DNA from: Aspidapion aeneum | Taxonomy: Eukaryota; Arthropoda; Insecta; Coleoptera; Brentidae | NCBI GenBank assembly: GCA_963576565.1 | Contig: OY755040.1 | Span: forward strand, 23,874,543-23,938,542 | DNA: 64,000 nucleotides | Direction: 5' to 3' | Shown: piece after piece, positions 20,909 through 31,737 of the stretch | How positions within the stretch are numbered: position 1 is the stretch's first letter | How the letters are laid out: each line of letters starts with the position of its first letter | Notes under the pieces: generated by a model | The model's input: only the letters and a program-made list of their open reading frames with translations | Databases searched by the model: none | What the model was told of the DNA's origin: nothing | Position numbers and translations under genes: made by a program

Positions 20909-22235
20909 ACTATGAATCATCATCAACACTTACTTGACTTTAGGTAATTTTTGGAGTTGAATTACTTCATTCTTAGGGGGCGTGATTTATGCTGAGGAAA
21001 AATCACCTCTCGTAAACCGGAAACCGTTTCCGTTTACGGGTATATGCCCGCCGCCGTTAAATTAAACGTCGCGCGTCGTTATTTCTGACACGCAAGACTA
21101 ACTCGATTTTGAGGAACGTCTTAACTTAAACGGAATCTGGTTCGTGGAATATTTTCAATGCGTAAAACATTTAGAAATGTGTAGATATTTCTTAGAATTA
21201 CACGAAGAATAATCAACTGGTTAGAGTAACAGCAAGCAAAATTAAATAATATAAGCATGGGCGCCTCGAGGCCCGCCCCCTAACCCAATTTTTTTTAGGA
21301 TTTTTTTATTAATTTCATGAATAAAAAAAATAAATTACATAAAATACGTAGTGGTTTTACTCTTTGTTCAATTTTTGAGATTTTGGTTTCATTTGAAAGC
21401 TAGGACTTGAGAATATACGACTTTTTAATTGACATTTCTATAAAATTCAAGATAGCGCATAATTTTAAAACTTAGCAATTTTTCAGACCCCCCGCCAATT
21501 TTTTTTATGCGGCTATTTTAAACATTGCGCAAAAAGCTACTTCTCTGCCGTGTACAAAAAGATAATACCTGAAAAAATTGCTTAAGAAATAAGAAAGTTG
21601 TACCTTAACGTAGATAAAAAAGCGGTTATTTTTGTTCTACTGTAATTTTATCAAAGACTATTCAATTTCTACTATCCTGCATCTTAAATTTTTGATTTGG
21701 GTATAATCCAAGATGGCGCATGCTGTTAAATTTTAAATATTTTTAACCCACTTGCCAATAGTTTGTGTACGCCATGAAACCTACGTCTTTGCCATATAAA
21801 AGGACATATCAGTTGTAAAAATTGGATAAGAAGTAAGAATTGTATCAGATATAGGCAAGGTGGTTCTAGAACCGGCCTATTTCAAACCTAACTATATAAA
21901 ATAAAGGTAAAAAAGAAACAGGTTAGGTTTATTTGATCATCTTAACTATGCCAACAAAAAATAAAAGAAAATATTTTGGATTTAGGAAAATCTATTAAAA
22001 CTTTTGTGCGTAGTAACCTCACCAAAATTTTAAGTAAATTTTAATAACTTTGCAATTTTTCGCACACACGTAAAACAAAACTACGAGAAACGCGAAAATT
22101 CGCCAAAAATTGCAGTTATGAAAACGAATGTTTTTAAAAATAACGTCAAAGTTTCTTTAACAAGTAGTTCTGCGCAGTAGTAAATAATCTTCTTTTTTTT
22201 AATTTAGGTTAGTTTTGTCTAATCTAATGTAAGTA
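20909..22235. other. No gene; two similar ~300-bp segments
   Basis: 21250-21490 and 21500-21760 share blocks such as AATTCAAGATAGCGCAT and AATCCAAGATGGCGCATG, followed by CAATTTTT-ACCC-CC-GCCAAT, which suggests an old internal duplication. No supported frame. Confidence 0.35.
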
Positions 22236-22239
22236 TAGT

Positions 22240-22545
22240 AGAATAGTAGTAGTGGTGGGGAGACCATTTTTGGTCTAGCGACTAGGGACACGACGCGCCC
22301 TTTTCGCAAACCCCGATTTGTCTGTACATCATCTACCAAACTAATGCACGTGCCTCTTAGAATGCAAGTTCTCTTTCTCTAAGAGGGCAGGGATCTTTAT
22401 ACTGCGTAGCAAGTATACACAGTGGACCCACGCTTTTATACCCCTTCGGAAAGGTGGTCCTGCTATAAGTTAGAGTTGCATCTATCTAACATCGCTATCG
22501 TCCCAGCAGAACTTGGTTATAGACGATAGACTTTTTTCTTTTTAG
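22240..22545 (-). mobile_element. LINE 3' UTR fragment
   Basis: Read on the minus strand it ends in GGTCTCCCCACCACTACTACTA, like the 3' end of the LINE at 26668-27110 (CCTACCCCATAGTACTACTACT). GCGCCCTTTTCGCAAACCCC (here on the plus strand) parallels GCGCATTTTTCGCCAAGCCC there. No coding part remains. Confidence 0.5.
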
Positions 22546-22557
22546 CGCAACAGTAAT

Positions 22558-22960
22558 GCACGGTAAAAAAAATTGTCTTAGATGAAAGCAAATTGCTTTG
22601 AACTTAAATAATTTGTGCTATCCTATTCACCCAGAGAATATTTTCTTGAATGAGCACAATTGTCTTGTCTCTTTATTTTAACGTAAAACAGAAATTGTTT
22701 TATTATAAATTGAAACTGAATTAATCTAAGTCACCGTTTTTTCTGGAAGCAAAATATTTGCTCATTCAAAACAAATCACTTTTGATTCTAATTCCAAAAC
22801 AAATAATTTCCTTCAAATAAAATCAAATAATGAAAATTTCTATAGTTTTCTTTCAAGACAATAGCCTATTTTAGGGTAAAAGGAAGCTTTTTCAATTCAA
22901 GACAAACCTAGATCTGCAGTTTTTTTTTCAAGACAAATGATCCTTTTTACTCACCTATAG
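22558..22960 (+). repeat. CACGGTAAAAA repeat, copy 1
   Basis: Begins CACGGTAAAAAAAATTGTCTT. The block TCTTTATTTTAACGTAAAACAG through CACCGTTTTTTCTG recurs at 24215-24295. The copy inside FB3 ends TTTTTACCGTG, which is the inverse of this start and suggests inverted ends. Confidence 0.5.
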
Positions 22961-23347
22961 TAGCTAACAGTTTTTATACCTTGAATATTTTCTTGTGCTC
23001 TGATGCGGGGTAATTACCCACTTTAACCCCCTACCCCCCGCAGAATCGCCGGTGAGGTCATCTCACCTAAATCATAGGAATTAATGATAATTTTCTTGTC
23101 AGGTTCATAAAAATAGCACATTTCAGTTTCTTTTCAATTCTGATCTGACCCGGCGCAAGTTTGACAAGGGTTGTATATGTATTTCTATTTTTTGATTCTC
23201 AAAGCGAGCAAAAGCGGAAGAGTCCGGTCGAATGAATTTGTTTAAATGCGTTCGTATTTTAAATAAAATTTAACTTTGTGGCCACACACACCTCTGTATT
23301 AATTGTTTTGCAAGCATTCGGTTATTTTTGTGGGTTTAAAATATTTT

Positions 23348-23820
23348 AACCATATAGGAAAAAGTTATACTAGCTGCTTAGAAAAAGAAAAAGTCGTTTA
23401 GCAGGTGTTTATATAAGAATAGAAAAACTAAAAGTTAAAAGAAGAGCGGGAATACCGGAAGAAATTACCGGAGTAATTATACCAAAGTTGGCGGGAGAAC
23501 AAACAAGCTCGCGTTACGGCATCGTCAGTGTATTTTCTTTTATATCTGTGTAGTAGAAAAAGGACGGAAATACCGGAAGAAACTAGAAATTTTTACCAAG
23601 TTTGACGGGAGAACAAACAAGGTCTCGTTACGGTTCGGTTTGGTTCGGTTCGGTTCGGTTCGCATTGTTAAATCTGCGTAGTAGAAAATGCAATAAAATA
23701 CATTCGACTTGAAATGACAGGCGGAGCAAGAACTGGGAGGGACATAAAGAAAAGAGTTTGCTTCTATTTTGTAATATCTAAACAGCTTCTAAATTAGTTT
23801 TTTGTGTAAGCAGGATTCCT
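23348..23820 (+). mobile_element. TIR repeat family Y, copy 1
   Basis: Starts AGGAAAAAGTTATACTAGC and CTTAGAAAAAGAAAAAGTC. The interior has duplicated blocks with AATACCGGAAGAAA and GGGAGAACAAACAAG, followed by a (GGTTC)n run (23632-23662). A better preserved inverse copy is at 63195-63555. No coding frame. Confidence 0.55.
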
Positions 23821-23881
23821 ATCAGGTATTTTCACAACTGCATAAAAATAAAGATATGGGGTAGTAGGAAGATTAAATACT

Positions 23882-25020
23882 TAATTGTTAGAGTAGTAGC
23901 TCTTTATTAAAATTAGGCATAGTAAGCAGGAAGGGCCTAAAACAAAAGAAGCAGGGAAGAAAGAGCGAAGTGATGAAAGCGAATGTAATAAAAAAGCGTA
24001 TGTTATAAATAAGCGAAGTAATAAATGAGCGAAATAATAAAAGTACGATGTAATAAAAGTGCGATGTAAGAAAAGTGCGAAGTAACAATAGTACGAAGTA
24101 ATAAAAGTGCAAAATAATAAAAGAGTGAAAGAGAATGTAACAAATGAGCGAGGGAGAAAAGAGCAATGTAATAAAGGAACGAAGTAATAAACGAGCGAAT
24201 GTAACAAAAATGTATTGCCTCTTTATTTTAATGTGAAACAGAAATTGTTTTATTATAAATTGGAACTAAATTAATCTAAGGCACCGTTTTCTCTGCAAGC
24301 AAAATATTACTTATATAAAGACAATTTGCTTTATTACAAAATGGACTATACTGAAACAAAACAATTAAAGAAGAAAAATAAAATCTCATTTCAAGATAAA
24401 ACGCTGCGTTGAACTTTGAACAAAACAAATTTATTTAAGGTAAAACAATTTATTCAAGAAAAGAACGTGATTTCATTGTAGGAATTTTTACCGTGTTAGC
24501 GAAGTAACAAATGGGCGAAAAAAAAACTTTCCTGACTTCTTTCCCTGGATTATAGAGGGTGTGAAACAAACCGTACCGAACCGAACCAAACCGAAACATT
24601 CAAAAAAATATATATTTTCTTATATTAACACCCCTGTCCTCCTTTTCGAAGGTGGAAATTGGTGTTTTCCTAACCTTTGTCAATTGATCGCAAACGTAAT
24701 CTAACCGGTCCAAATACCTCCTGACCTTTTTCTGCCAAAAAAATGTCCCCATGTCACAGTTTAGGATACGTTTGTGCTCAATTGACAAAAGTTAGAATAA
24801 CACCAATTTCACCCTCCCAAAATAAGGACCGGAAAGCTAAGTTAAGGAAATAATTTTTCAAAAAAATTATTCGGTTTGGTTTGGTTTTACACCTTCTAAG
24901 ATCACGGGAAAGAATTACTTCGCTAACTTGTTACAGTCGCTCTTTTGATAGTTCGCCCTTTTGATACTTCGCTCTTTTGACACTTCACTTTTTTATACTT
25001 CGTTCCTTCATTCCGAAGCC
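23882..25020. mobile_element. Foldback transposon FB3
   Basis: The right end reads inversely GGCTTCGGAATGAAGG; the left tip is degenerate (somewhere in 23882-23940). Arms are arrays of AAAAGTGCGA or AAAAGAGCGA with tails AGTAAT, TGTAAT or AGTATC (23950-24200 and 24940-25010). The inner arms carry ACTTTCCTGACTTCTTT and (GAACC)n as in FB1 and FB2. The loop (about 24600-24860) shares TGACCTTTTTCTGCC, ATGTCCCCATGTCACAG and GGACCGGAAAGCTAA with the FB1 loop, in opposite orientation and with more sequence. A copy of the CACGGTAAAAA repeat (24205-24493) interrupts the left arm. A possible 9-bp duplication is TTAAATACT/TTAAATAAT. The 62-codon minus frame at 24600-24788 falls in the loop; I do not trust it as a gene. 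Confidence 0.7.
24205..24493 (+). repeat. CACGGTAAAAA repeat, copy 2, inside FB3 left arm
   Basis: Matches 22665-22960 in part and ends TTTTTACCGTG. FB3 arm units resume directly afterwards (TTAGCGAAGTAACAAATG). Confidence 0.55.
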
Positions 25021-26398
25021 TTAAATAATATTGTCTGATTTAAAAAAAATTGCAAGAGATGGGGGGCCAGTTGCTTCCTACCATCATCCTGAGTACGCCT
25101 TTGGCAAACAGTCAATAACCAAATACTAATTTCAAGAGGATACACATGATCACATGTATATACAGAGTGTTTCAAAATTCAATAACATAATTTTAGTGAT
25201 TTTAAAACAGAAGTTTATATAAATGTAGGTCCACAAACTTTTAGTTTTCGAGATACACGGTGTTAGGGTTTAATGCTTTTTTGGTTTTTTGTTTATAGCT
25301 CGTGTAGATTTTGAGATTTTTTACTCAAATTTGGCACGTACATTTAGCTATAGGCACTAAACTGTAAGACGTGCCATACAATAGTAAAAATCTACGGATT
25401 TTTAGTTGCTGGTAAATTTTAAAACAATAAATAAAACAAATTATTTTATTGTCTCTTGCGGTTTTTTTGCTTCTTTATCCATTTTAGAGAAAAACTCTGT
25501 TACACCAAAGGCTGATCTCATTAAAATAAAAATGTTCACAGTGGTATCTCAAAAACGAAGCGTTTACGGACCTATGTTTATGTCAACTTTTTGTCATAAA
25601 ATTAGTCAACCAATTTAACATTAAAATAATGTGTATACAGGTGGTGTCTAAAACTCTAATAATTTGTGTATTTTTAAGAAAAATGTTTAAAAAACAACGG
25701 ACCCTTAATAACGAGCCTCAATTTTCTGGGGACGTTTAATGGTAAAACCGCATTTTAAAGATACAATCTGTTTAATGCAAATTACGGGAATTTTTTTATG
25801 AATATTAGCTTTATTTTTAATATATTTTTTTTACACGTCAATCTAAATGTTTTGCTTGCATAAATGCCCTGTCCATATAATTTAATGTGGTGAAGCTAAA
25901 CTTAAGTATTTTTAACTAACTGATATAACCAAGTTATACCTATGAGCAAGTTACAGAAATTTAATGGTAGATAATATTGTTTCTACATGTTCTCGTTCTC
26001 GTTTGATAGTAATAATTTGGGCTAATGTGAGTTGTTTACCAGACTGGCACAATCATTGAGTATAAATTAGTAAAGATAAACACGCATTTTTTAATTTACA
26101 ACCGATTAAATCCAAAATTTTATTTATTGAATTTGTAGATTCTTCTTCTTTAGTTTAAAAAATGTACATCATTATTTATGTGATATAACCTTTTCAGTTA
26201 GTTAAAGGATTTTATTTGGGAAATTGCTATAATAAAACACAAATATTAAAAATTAATAGAATTAATAATTAAAAAATTGTTTACTAAACAGGTAATTTCT
26301 TAAAACAGGTTTAACTTATTTTTTTTTCACTCTGTATAGAATTCTTTAATTTGTTAAATTCAATTAATCCTTTATTAAATATAAATTTGTTTGCTCCT
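25021..26398. other. No gene
   Basis: 25160-25370 is a copy of the repeat at 19850 (CAGAGTGTTTCAAAATTC, TTTATAGCTCGTGTAGATTTTGAGAT). The rest is AT-rich and featureless; the 70-codon frame at 25406 has no recognisable content. Confidence 0.4.
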
Positions 26399-26667
26399 GA
26401 TTTTGAAGGCTCCGGTTCACAAAAGCGATATTTAAAACGGCGACACATCAAAACAGCGACACTCAAACGAGCGACAAATTAAAACAACGATATTCAAAAG
26501 ATTGACACGTAATAAAAAAGCGACAAATCAAAACAGCGACCTTTAAGAGAGTGACGCGTTAAAACAGCGACATTAAAAAGTGACATTTTAAAATAGCGAC
26601 AATTCATTTTTTAAAATCTAAAATGATTAGGTTAGTGGTATAGTTTTCCTGTCCTTAAATCAGGTTT

Positions 26668-27110
26668 GTAGTAGTAGTAGTACTATGGGGTAGGCTTTAG
26701 GCCTGGGTACTAGCTACATGAAGCGCATTTTTCGCCAAGCCCCCCAGCATCCCCCTTACTGCGTCCTTCCTTCGCTAAAGAATCTGCCCGTCTTCTGTAC
26801 AATGGCCAGAATATCGGGCCACCTCAGATTTATATGGTCTTCCATCTCAAGGGCTACCTCTTCGAATACCTCTCTTCTTGCCTCCTTGTATGCCTCACAT
26901 GATGAGAGGAAATGAGCCGAGGTCTCATCCTCAGCCCAACATCGCTCGCACGTCGTGTCCTCTTTCACTCTCATCTTCGCCAAGTGTTCGGTCAGGACTC
27001 CCACTATGGCTCCCTCTCTTCGTGTTCTGCGGAGCGGAGCCATACTCCTTTGCCTTTCTGGCGTTTCCTGTATTGGACCATTCCTTTTGTATCTCTTTCT
27101 GGGCCCGAAC
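26668..27110 (-). pseudogene. R1/Jockey/I-type LINE 3' fragment
   Basis: The minus-strand frame 27043-26756 reads LTEHLAKM, then a zinc knuckle C-x2-C-x8-H-x4-C (CERC...H...C) and a short tail ending at a TAA stop. This is the standard end of the second open frame of R1/Jockey/I LINEs, just after RNase H or RT. The frame remains open a little upstream of the first methionine. The 3' UTR follows to 26668 with a (CTA)n tip and no long poly(A). Everything upstream is missing, typical of 5' truncation. It sits inside FB4 and is therefore younger than FB4. Confidence 0.7.
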
Positions 27111-27175
27111 CGAACCTGGTTAGGTTAGCATACTAAACCTAACCTAGTTAGGTTATTATACCTAACCTGGATAGT
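27110..27175. repeat. TTAGGT-rich palindromic patch
   Basis: Alternating GTTAGGTT and AACCTAAC words form short inverted repeats. It recalls the insect telomere word TTAGG but is interrupted and flips strand, so it is not a telomere array. Confidence 0.4.
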
Positions 27176-27244
27176 TTAGCATACATAAGCAAATCGAATT
27201 TGAGAACGGGGGAACTATACTAATTAAATTACCATATAGAAATA

Positions 27245-27660
27245 AATGGATCCATGACGGATCTGATACCTTTCTTGCTAGCCTATTAACACACTCTAAG
27301 TGCGAAAGCTCCTTCGAAGTTTTGCTACCTACTATATGCCGAAACCGCATGTTGATCCGATGCTTTGTTAAGAAGTTAGTATAAGTATCATTATTATTAT
27401 TAATGGATTTAAACCAAAATCTAATCAGCTCGTCAGTGTCGAACACTATTTTACCTAAAAATTTCATGAAAATCGGTTTAGCGGTTCGGTTCGGCTATCG
27501 TCTTACGGAGAGACACACACACACATACACAGACAGACTTCACGACAATATTGCTAAGATAGCTCCAGATACACTTAAATAACACATTTTTGGCGTTATC
27601 TCGGAAAAAAAAATTCATCATACCTTCTCTAACCACTGCTATGCGGGCTTAGAAGGTAAA
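27245..27660 (+). repeat. Repeat X copy 3
   Basis: Runs from ATGGATCCATGACGGATCTG to GCGGGCTTAGAAGGTAAAAA. Internal blocks are CCGCATGTTGATCCGATG, AACACTATTTTACCT, ATCGGTTTAGCGGTTCGG, a short (CA)n/(CAGA)n run (27513-27537) and TTTTTGGCGTTATCTC. A central part seen in other copies is deleted. Confidence 0.75.
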
Positions 27661-27885
27661 AATTAAATAGTTAATATTTTTATATGTCGTTTATTTGATA
27701 TGTCGCTGTTTTAATAGGTATGTCTCTGTTTTTAGATGTCGCTGTTTTGAACTATCGCATTTTTAATATGTTGCTGTTTTAAATGTTGCTGTTTTCTATG
27801 TCGCTGTTTTGAATGTCGCTCAAATGAGTGTTTTAAATGTTGCTGTTTTAAATATCGCTCTTATGGAGTCGAAGCCGATTTTTAT

Positions 27886-28305
27886 ATGGAAATTATTTTT
27901 GCAAAGCGTATTGTAATCATAAAATTCAAAATTGTTTCCAATGTAATCTTTTACGTGTTTTGGAAATAAATCGTTTTAAATTTTATATAAAAAAATTCAA
28001 ACATAATAAAAAATATAATAAAAAATATTTTTTACATTTAACTACATATTTTAATTTTTTTAACATAACTTCTATTTAAATATTCTTCGTTTGCAGTGAA
28101 TAAAATGGTAGAACGATATAAAAAATGTGGTAATATTTATTAAAAATACACTTTTTAGAGAAAAAACTTAAATGTTGGGTTGTCCTTCTTAAATAGTTGA
28201 TTTTTTTGATATTTTGAAAATTATTTAATGGAAATAAATTTTCAATTTTAATTTGTTATCAATAAAACAGACTAAATAATTTTCAGAAGTAAAAAAAATA
28301 TTAAC
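27886..28305. other. No gene
   Basis: Very AT-rich spacer without repeats that I could place or frames that I could support. Confidence 0.4.
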
Positions 28306-28330
28306 AAACGTGAAATTTAGTACCCGTGAA

Positions 28331-28661
28331 TTTAAAAAATCAAATAAGTTTCGTGGCTAATCGGGTAAAAAGGAGTTTTTGTTTCTCTCATATTTTTCCG
28401 TGGGTAGCTGGAAAGCTTAACCTCACAGGGGTCCAAGATCTAATGGACACCTAATAAGTGTTGACTGTTAACTGTTGCATCCTTATGGGATTACTCAGAA
28501 CAATGCTTGGGCAATCTGACACTCTTGTGAAGTTAATTAGACGGTTTTGTCTCTAAAGTGTCCGTTAGATCTTGGGCCCCCGTAACTAACCACGGAAAAA
28601 TATGAGAGAAACAAAAACTCCTTTTTACCCGATTAGGCACGAAACTTGTTTGATTTATTAA
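28331..28661. mobile_element. Palindromic element, ~105-bp arms
   Basis: Left and right arms match in inverse order over AATCAAATAAGTTTCGTGG, CTAATCGGGTAAAAAGGAG, TTTTTGTTTCTCTCATA and CCAAGATCTAAYGGACAC, with a ~100 bp loop. A partial relative lies at 8765. Nothing coding. Confidence 0.7.
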
Positions 28662-29065
28662 AAATATTATTTAGGCGGTTGTGATATACAGTTCATATCA
28701 TTATCTTTGAGATAACCTTTTTTCGTTGGCCTATGCTAGTTGTTATGGTAAACAGCTGACAACTGTCAAAAAGTTATCTCAAAATTATGAGATGGAGTGT
28801 ATGTATACACTAATATTATTCTATAAGGGAATATTTTCGAAGCCGGACTTAACCTATATTGTGTATGGTCCTGACATGAGGTTGACATTCAAATGCCGGT
28901 TATCCAGAAAAATATCATGAAATAAAATTTTTAAATGATTTAAAATACAGGTCGTGCAAGTAAAATAGCACATTTTAGTTACAGGGTCATTGGTTATCTT
29001 TGCATGTCCTTTATTAGAGTTTAATGTAGGTAATAGAAAAATGCCTTAAGGATTAAGGTTGCATC
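28662..29065. other. No gene
   Basis: No supported feature; the 64-codon frame at 28726 shows no motif. Confidence 0.35.
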
Positions 29066-29066
29066 A

Positions 29067-29545
29067 TTTTTACCTTCTTAGCATGCACAGCAATGGCTAG
29101 AGAAGTTGTTTTCGACGAAAATTTTTTTTTCAGATAATGCCGAAAATGTGTTATTTGGGTGTATTTTGGCCTACCCTAGCAGTATCGTCGTGATGTTTGT
29201 CTGTGTGTGTGTGTTTGTATGTAACTCTGTCCGTAACATGATAGCTCCTAAACCGCCCAACCGATTATCATGAAATTTTTAGGTAAAATTGTATTCGATA
29301 CTGCTAATGACAGTTAAAATGTTTAATAAATTATAACTTCTTAATGGAGCGTCGCATCAATGTGCGGTTTTCGGAAAATCGTAGCGCATATTTTTTTCAA
29401 AAATTTGCATTATAACCAAAAACTTGGTAGGAGCTTTGGCTTCGGAGATATTTACAAAAAACTGTTTTTAAGGTTCATATAGCATGGAGTTTACTTGGAG
29501 TGTGCTAATAGATTAGGAAGGTATGGTATCCGTCATGGATCCGTT
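29067..29545 (-). repeat. Repeat X copy 4 (nearly full length)
   Basis: Inverse of the other copies: starts TTTACCTTCTTAGCATGC and ends CCGTCATGGATCCG. It includes (GTGT)n (29201-29215), CCGATTATCATGAAATTTTT and CATCAATGTGCGGTTTTC. The ends show the subterminal inverted word TACCTTCCTAGC. Confidence 0.75.
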
Positions 29546-29648
29546 TATTTCAATAGTATCTCTTAGATAATGTCAGAAGTATCAGATGTAATTCTTTATA
29601 GTAAATTAGGACCGTAACTTTAAGTTAACTTAAAAGAAATACCATTTA

Positions 29649-29833
29649 CAGTCGAACCTCTCTAACTCGAACCTCTATAACTCGAACCTCTCTATAACTC
29701 GAACCTTTTTAGTGATCCCTGCACTTTTTATATGTATTTTAACCTGTTTAATTCGAATTTCTATAACTCGAACTCTCCATAACTCGAACTGTTTTCGTTG
29801 TCCCTTTGAGTTCGAGTTATAGAGGTTCAACTG
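29649..29833. mobile_element. pogo/Tigger-like MITE (185 bp)
   Basis: Starts CAGTCGAACCTCTCTAAC and ends GTTATAGAGGTTCAACTG, flanked by TA on both sides. CAGTNGAACCTCT ends with a TA target are typical of pogo/Tigger MITEs. Inside are tandem words CTCTATAACTCGAAC. A 61-codon minus-strand frame across it is a translation of the repeats. Confidence 0.75.
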
Positions 29834-29835
29834 TA

Positions 29836-30203
29836 TAATTTTTATCAGAACAAAAGACATTTTTTTTCCCAGATTTTAAAAACATATAATTCGTTATTTT
29901 CTAGTTAGGACTTTGTTACAAATTTACAATAAATATACGTAACGTTATGCCAAGTCAATTATAAAAAGTGCACTTTTATAGTAACTTAAAACCAATATAT
30001 CTCAAAAACCGCCTATCTAAATGTCAACAACCAATATGAATTTTTAAAATCAGAGCAATCATATCTTTAGTCTTCCAATAATAAGTTTTCAAGGTCTTAT
30101 AAATTTTGTTTTCAATAGCTGTTTACCATATTTTAAACTAACTTTAGTGTCACGACGATTAAAACCAAAATTGCTTTGCGATGAAACGCACTTGATTTCC
30201 CAT
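29836..30203. other. No gene
   Basis: AT-rich spacer without recognised features. Confidence 0.35.
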
Positions 30204-30211
30204 TCAAGAAG

Positions 30212-30377
30212 CAAGCGCGGATTTGAGGGGGGGTATCGGGGTAATTACCCCCCAACCCTAGAAAAAAAAGGCACTATTTCCTTATAAAATAAGGAAAAAT
30301 AAAAAATTATAGATATTACAAAAAAAAATTCGTCGACTATTACCCCCCCCCTAGATTTTGACCCAGATCCGCGCTTG
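30212..30377. mobile_element. hAT-like MITE (166 bp)
   Basis: Ends CAAGCGCGGATTTGAGGGGG and, inverted, CAAGCGCGGATCTGGG. It has a perfect 8-bp duplication TCAAGAAG (30204-30211 and 30378-30385). The interior is A-rich and C-rich and non-coding. Confidence 0.8.
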
Positions 30378-30609
30378 TCAAGAAGGCGGTACTTCTCAAA
30401 CACAAGGCTAAAACACGTTCGTTGCGAAGCCATGTTCTGTCCCAAACTAATGTTGAATGATAAATCTCCAAAAAAATTTCAAAATATTAACCTGAAATTT
30501 TGCGCAAATGTACGCTTGACTATGCTTAGGAAGCATAGTAGAATTGGGCCAAATCATCATTCACGAGGCTTCTTTAGTATACTAAAGCGTACATTTTGTG
30601 TCAAGTAGA

Positions 30610-31330
30610 TATGTTAATTCCTTAACTTAAAAAACTTTTTTAAAAAACGTTTCCCAACAGAGATACAGGGTGTCAAAGTTTTAGAAAAAAATGGTTTTTT
30701 CGTCATACCTGTTAAACCGTTACCTCGATTTCCACTAAATTTCCTACACAGACTATTATTGTACATATCTACGTCACTATTGTATTCGTTTTCTAAAATT
30801 AATCGCTACTTAGAGAATTACGATGTTAGTCTGTGTGTGAAATTTAGTGGAAATCGATCTTGTTTATTTCATTTAGTAATGGCTTGATTTTTAACATGCT
30901 TACATCACTTTAAATTTATTTAAATATCTCAAAAACTAAGCCAAAAATCAAAATTTTCGAAAACACTTTTTTTGCTAAATTAATTATTAAGGAATAAAAA
31001 AATAATTTTATTTAAAAAATATTTAGTAACGCCAAAGTTGGGAGGGTCAAATGGGGTGACTACCCCAATATCTACGCGACTAGAGAATTTTAGAAAACGA
31101 ATTAAATAGTTACTTAGAGATGTATTGTATTGGTCTGTGTACGAAATTTAGTGAAAATCGATGTAACGGTTTAAAAGTTATGACAAAAAAAAACATTTTT
31201 TTCTAAAAATGTGGCACTCTGTATCTTTGTTAGGAAACGTTTTTTAAAAAAGTTTTCTTATAAAACTCTACTTTTTGTTCGACGTTCTCTATCACCCATT
31301 AAAATTAATGTACTTTAACCTGGACCACCC
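30610..31330. mobile_element. Long inverted repeat, ~150-200-bp arms
   Basis: The left arm (30620-30800) and right arm (31080-31270) match inversely over AAAAAACGTTTCC, AGATACAG-GTG, TTTTAGAAAAAAATG, AAACCGTTACMTCGATTT and CACTAAATTTC. A second inverted piece of the same sequence (GTCTGTGTGTGAAATTTAGTG at 30830) lies in the loop. ACCACCCTGTATATA at 31325 resembles the end of ACAGGGTG-type repeats. No coding frame. Confidence 0.55.
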
Positions 31331-31737
31331 TGTATATATGAATGCTCGCTCACTCTACTTGCTTTCATATTTTTGCATTCATCCGCTTGACGTCATTTTA
31401 CAATTTCCTTGTTGAATTTTATTTTATCATTTCCATCAGATAGGACAGACCTTCAGAAGTAATGAAATTTTAAAACTTTACTTCGCTCCAACAAGCGTTA
31501 CAAGGGCTTTTCTTATTTTTTACTTTCTAATTTTCGTCAAATATAAAATAAAATTAAATTATTTACTCGAAAATTTCGGTATACAGAGAAGGCTCTCAAT
31601 TTAAATAGGGAATTGAGCAGTGGGGGACTCCAGGATATAAAATAAATAAATTTTTTAGTTCTAATTAAATCAATAATTACTTTAACAAAAACTTAATTTT
31701 GTAAAAATTTTTGCTAGCGGCGTTTTCTATTTAAGTA
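31331..31737. other. No gene
   Basis: No supported feature. Confidence 0.35.

Larger units (their letters stand above)
26408..27876. mobile_element. Foldback transposon FB4 (1469 bp with insertions)
   Basis: Ends GGCTCCGGTTCAC and, inverted, GGCTTCGACTCCA. Arms are arrays of AAAACAGCGAC with short tails (26420-26605; inverted 27685-27870). Flanks GATTTTGAA (26399-26407) and GATTTTTAT (27877-27885) agree at 7 of 9 positions, consistent with an old 9-bp duplication. The interior no longer shows the FB inner arm. It holds a minus-strand LINE fragment and repeat X copy 3. Confidence 0.7.

Noticed and set aside
24600..24788. 62-codon protein-like frame (minus)
   Set aside because: It spans the FB3 loop, whose FB1 counterpart lacks most of the frame, so coding constraint is not supported.
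27110..27175. Telomere-like TTAGG repeats
   Set aside because: The words are interrupted, switch strand and lie inside a foldback element with ordinary sequence on both sides.
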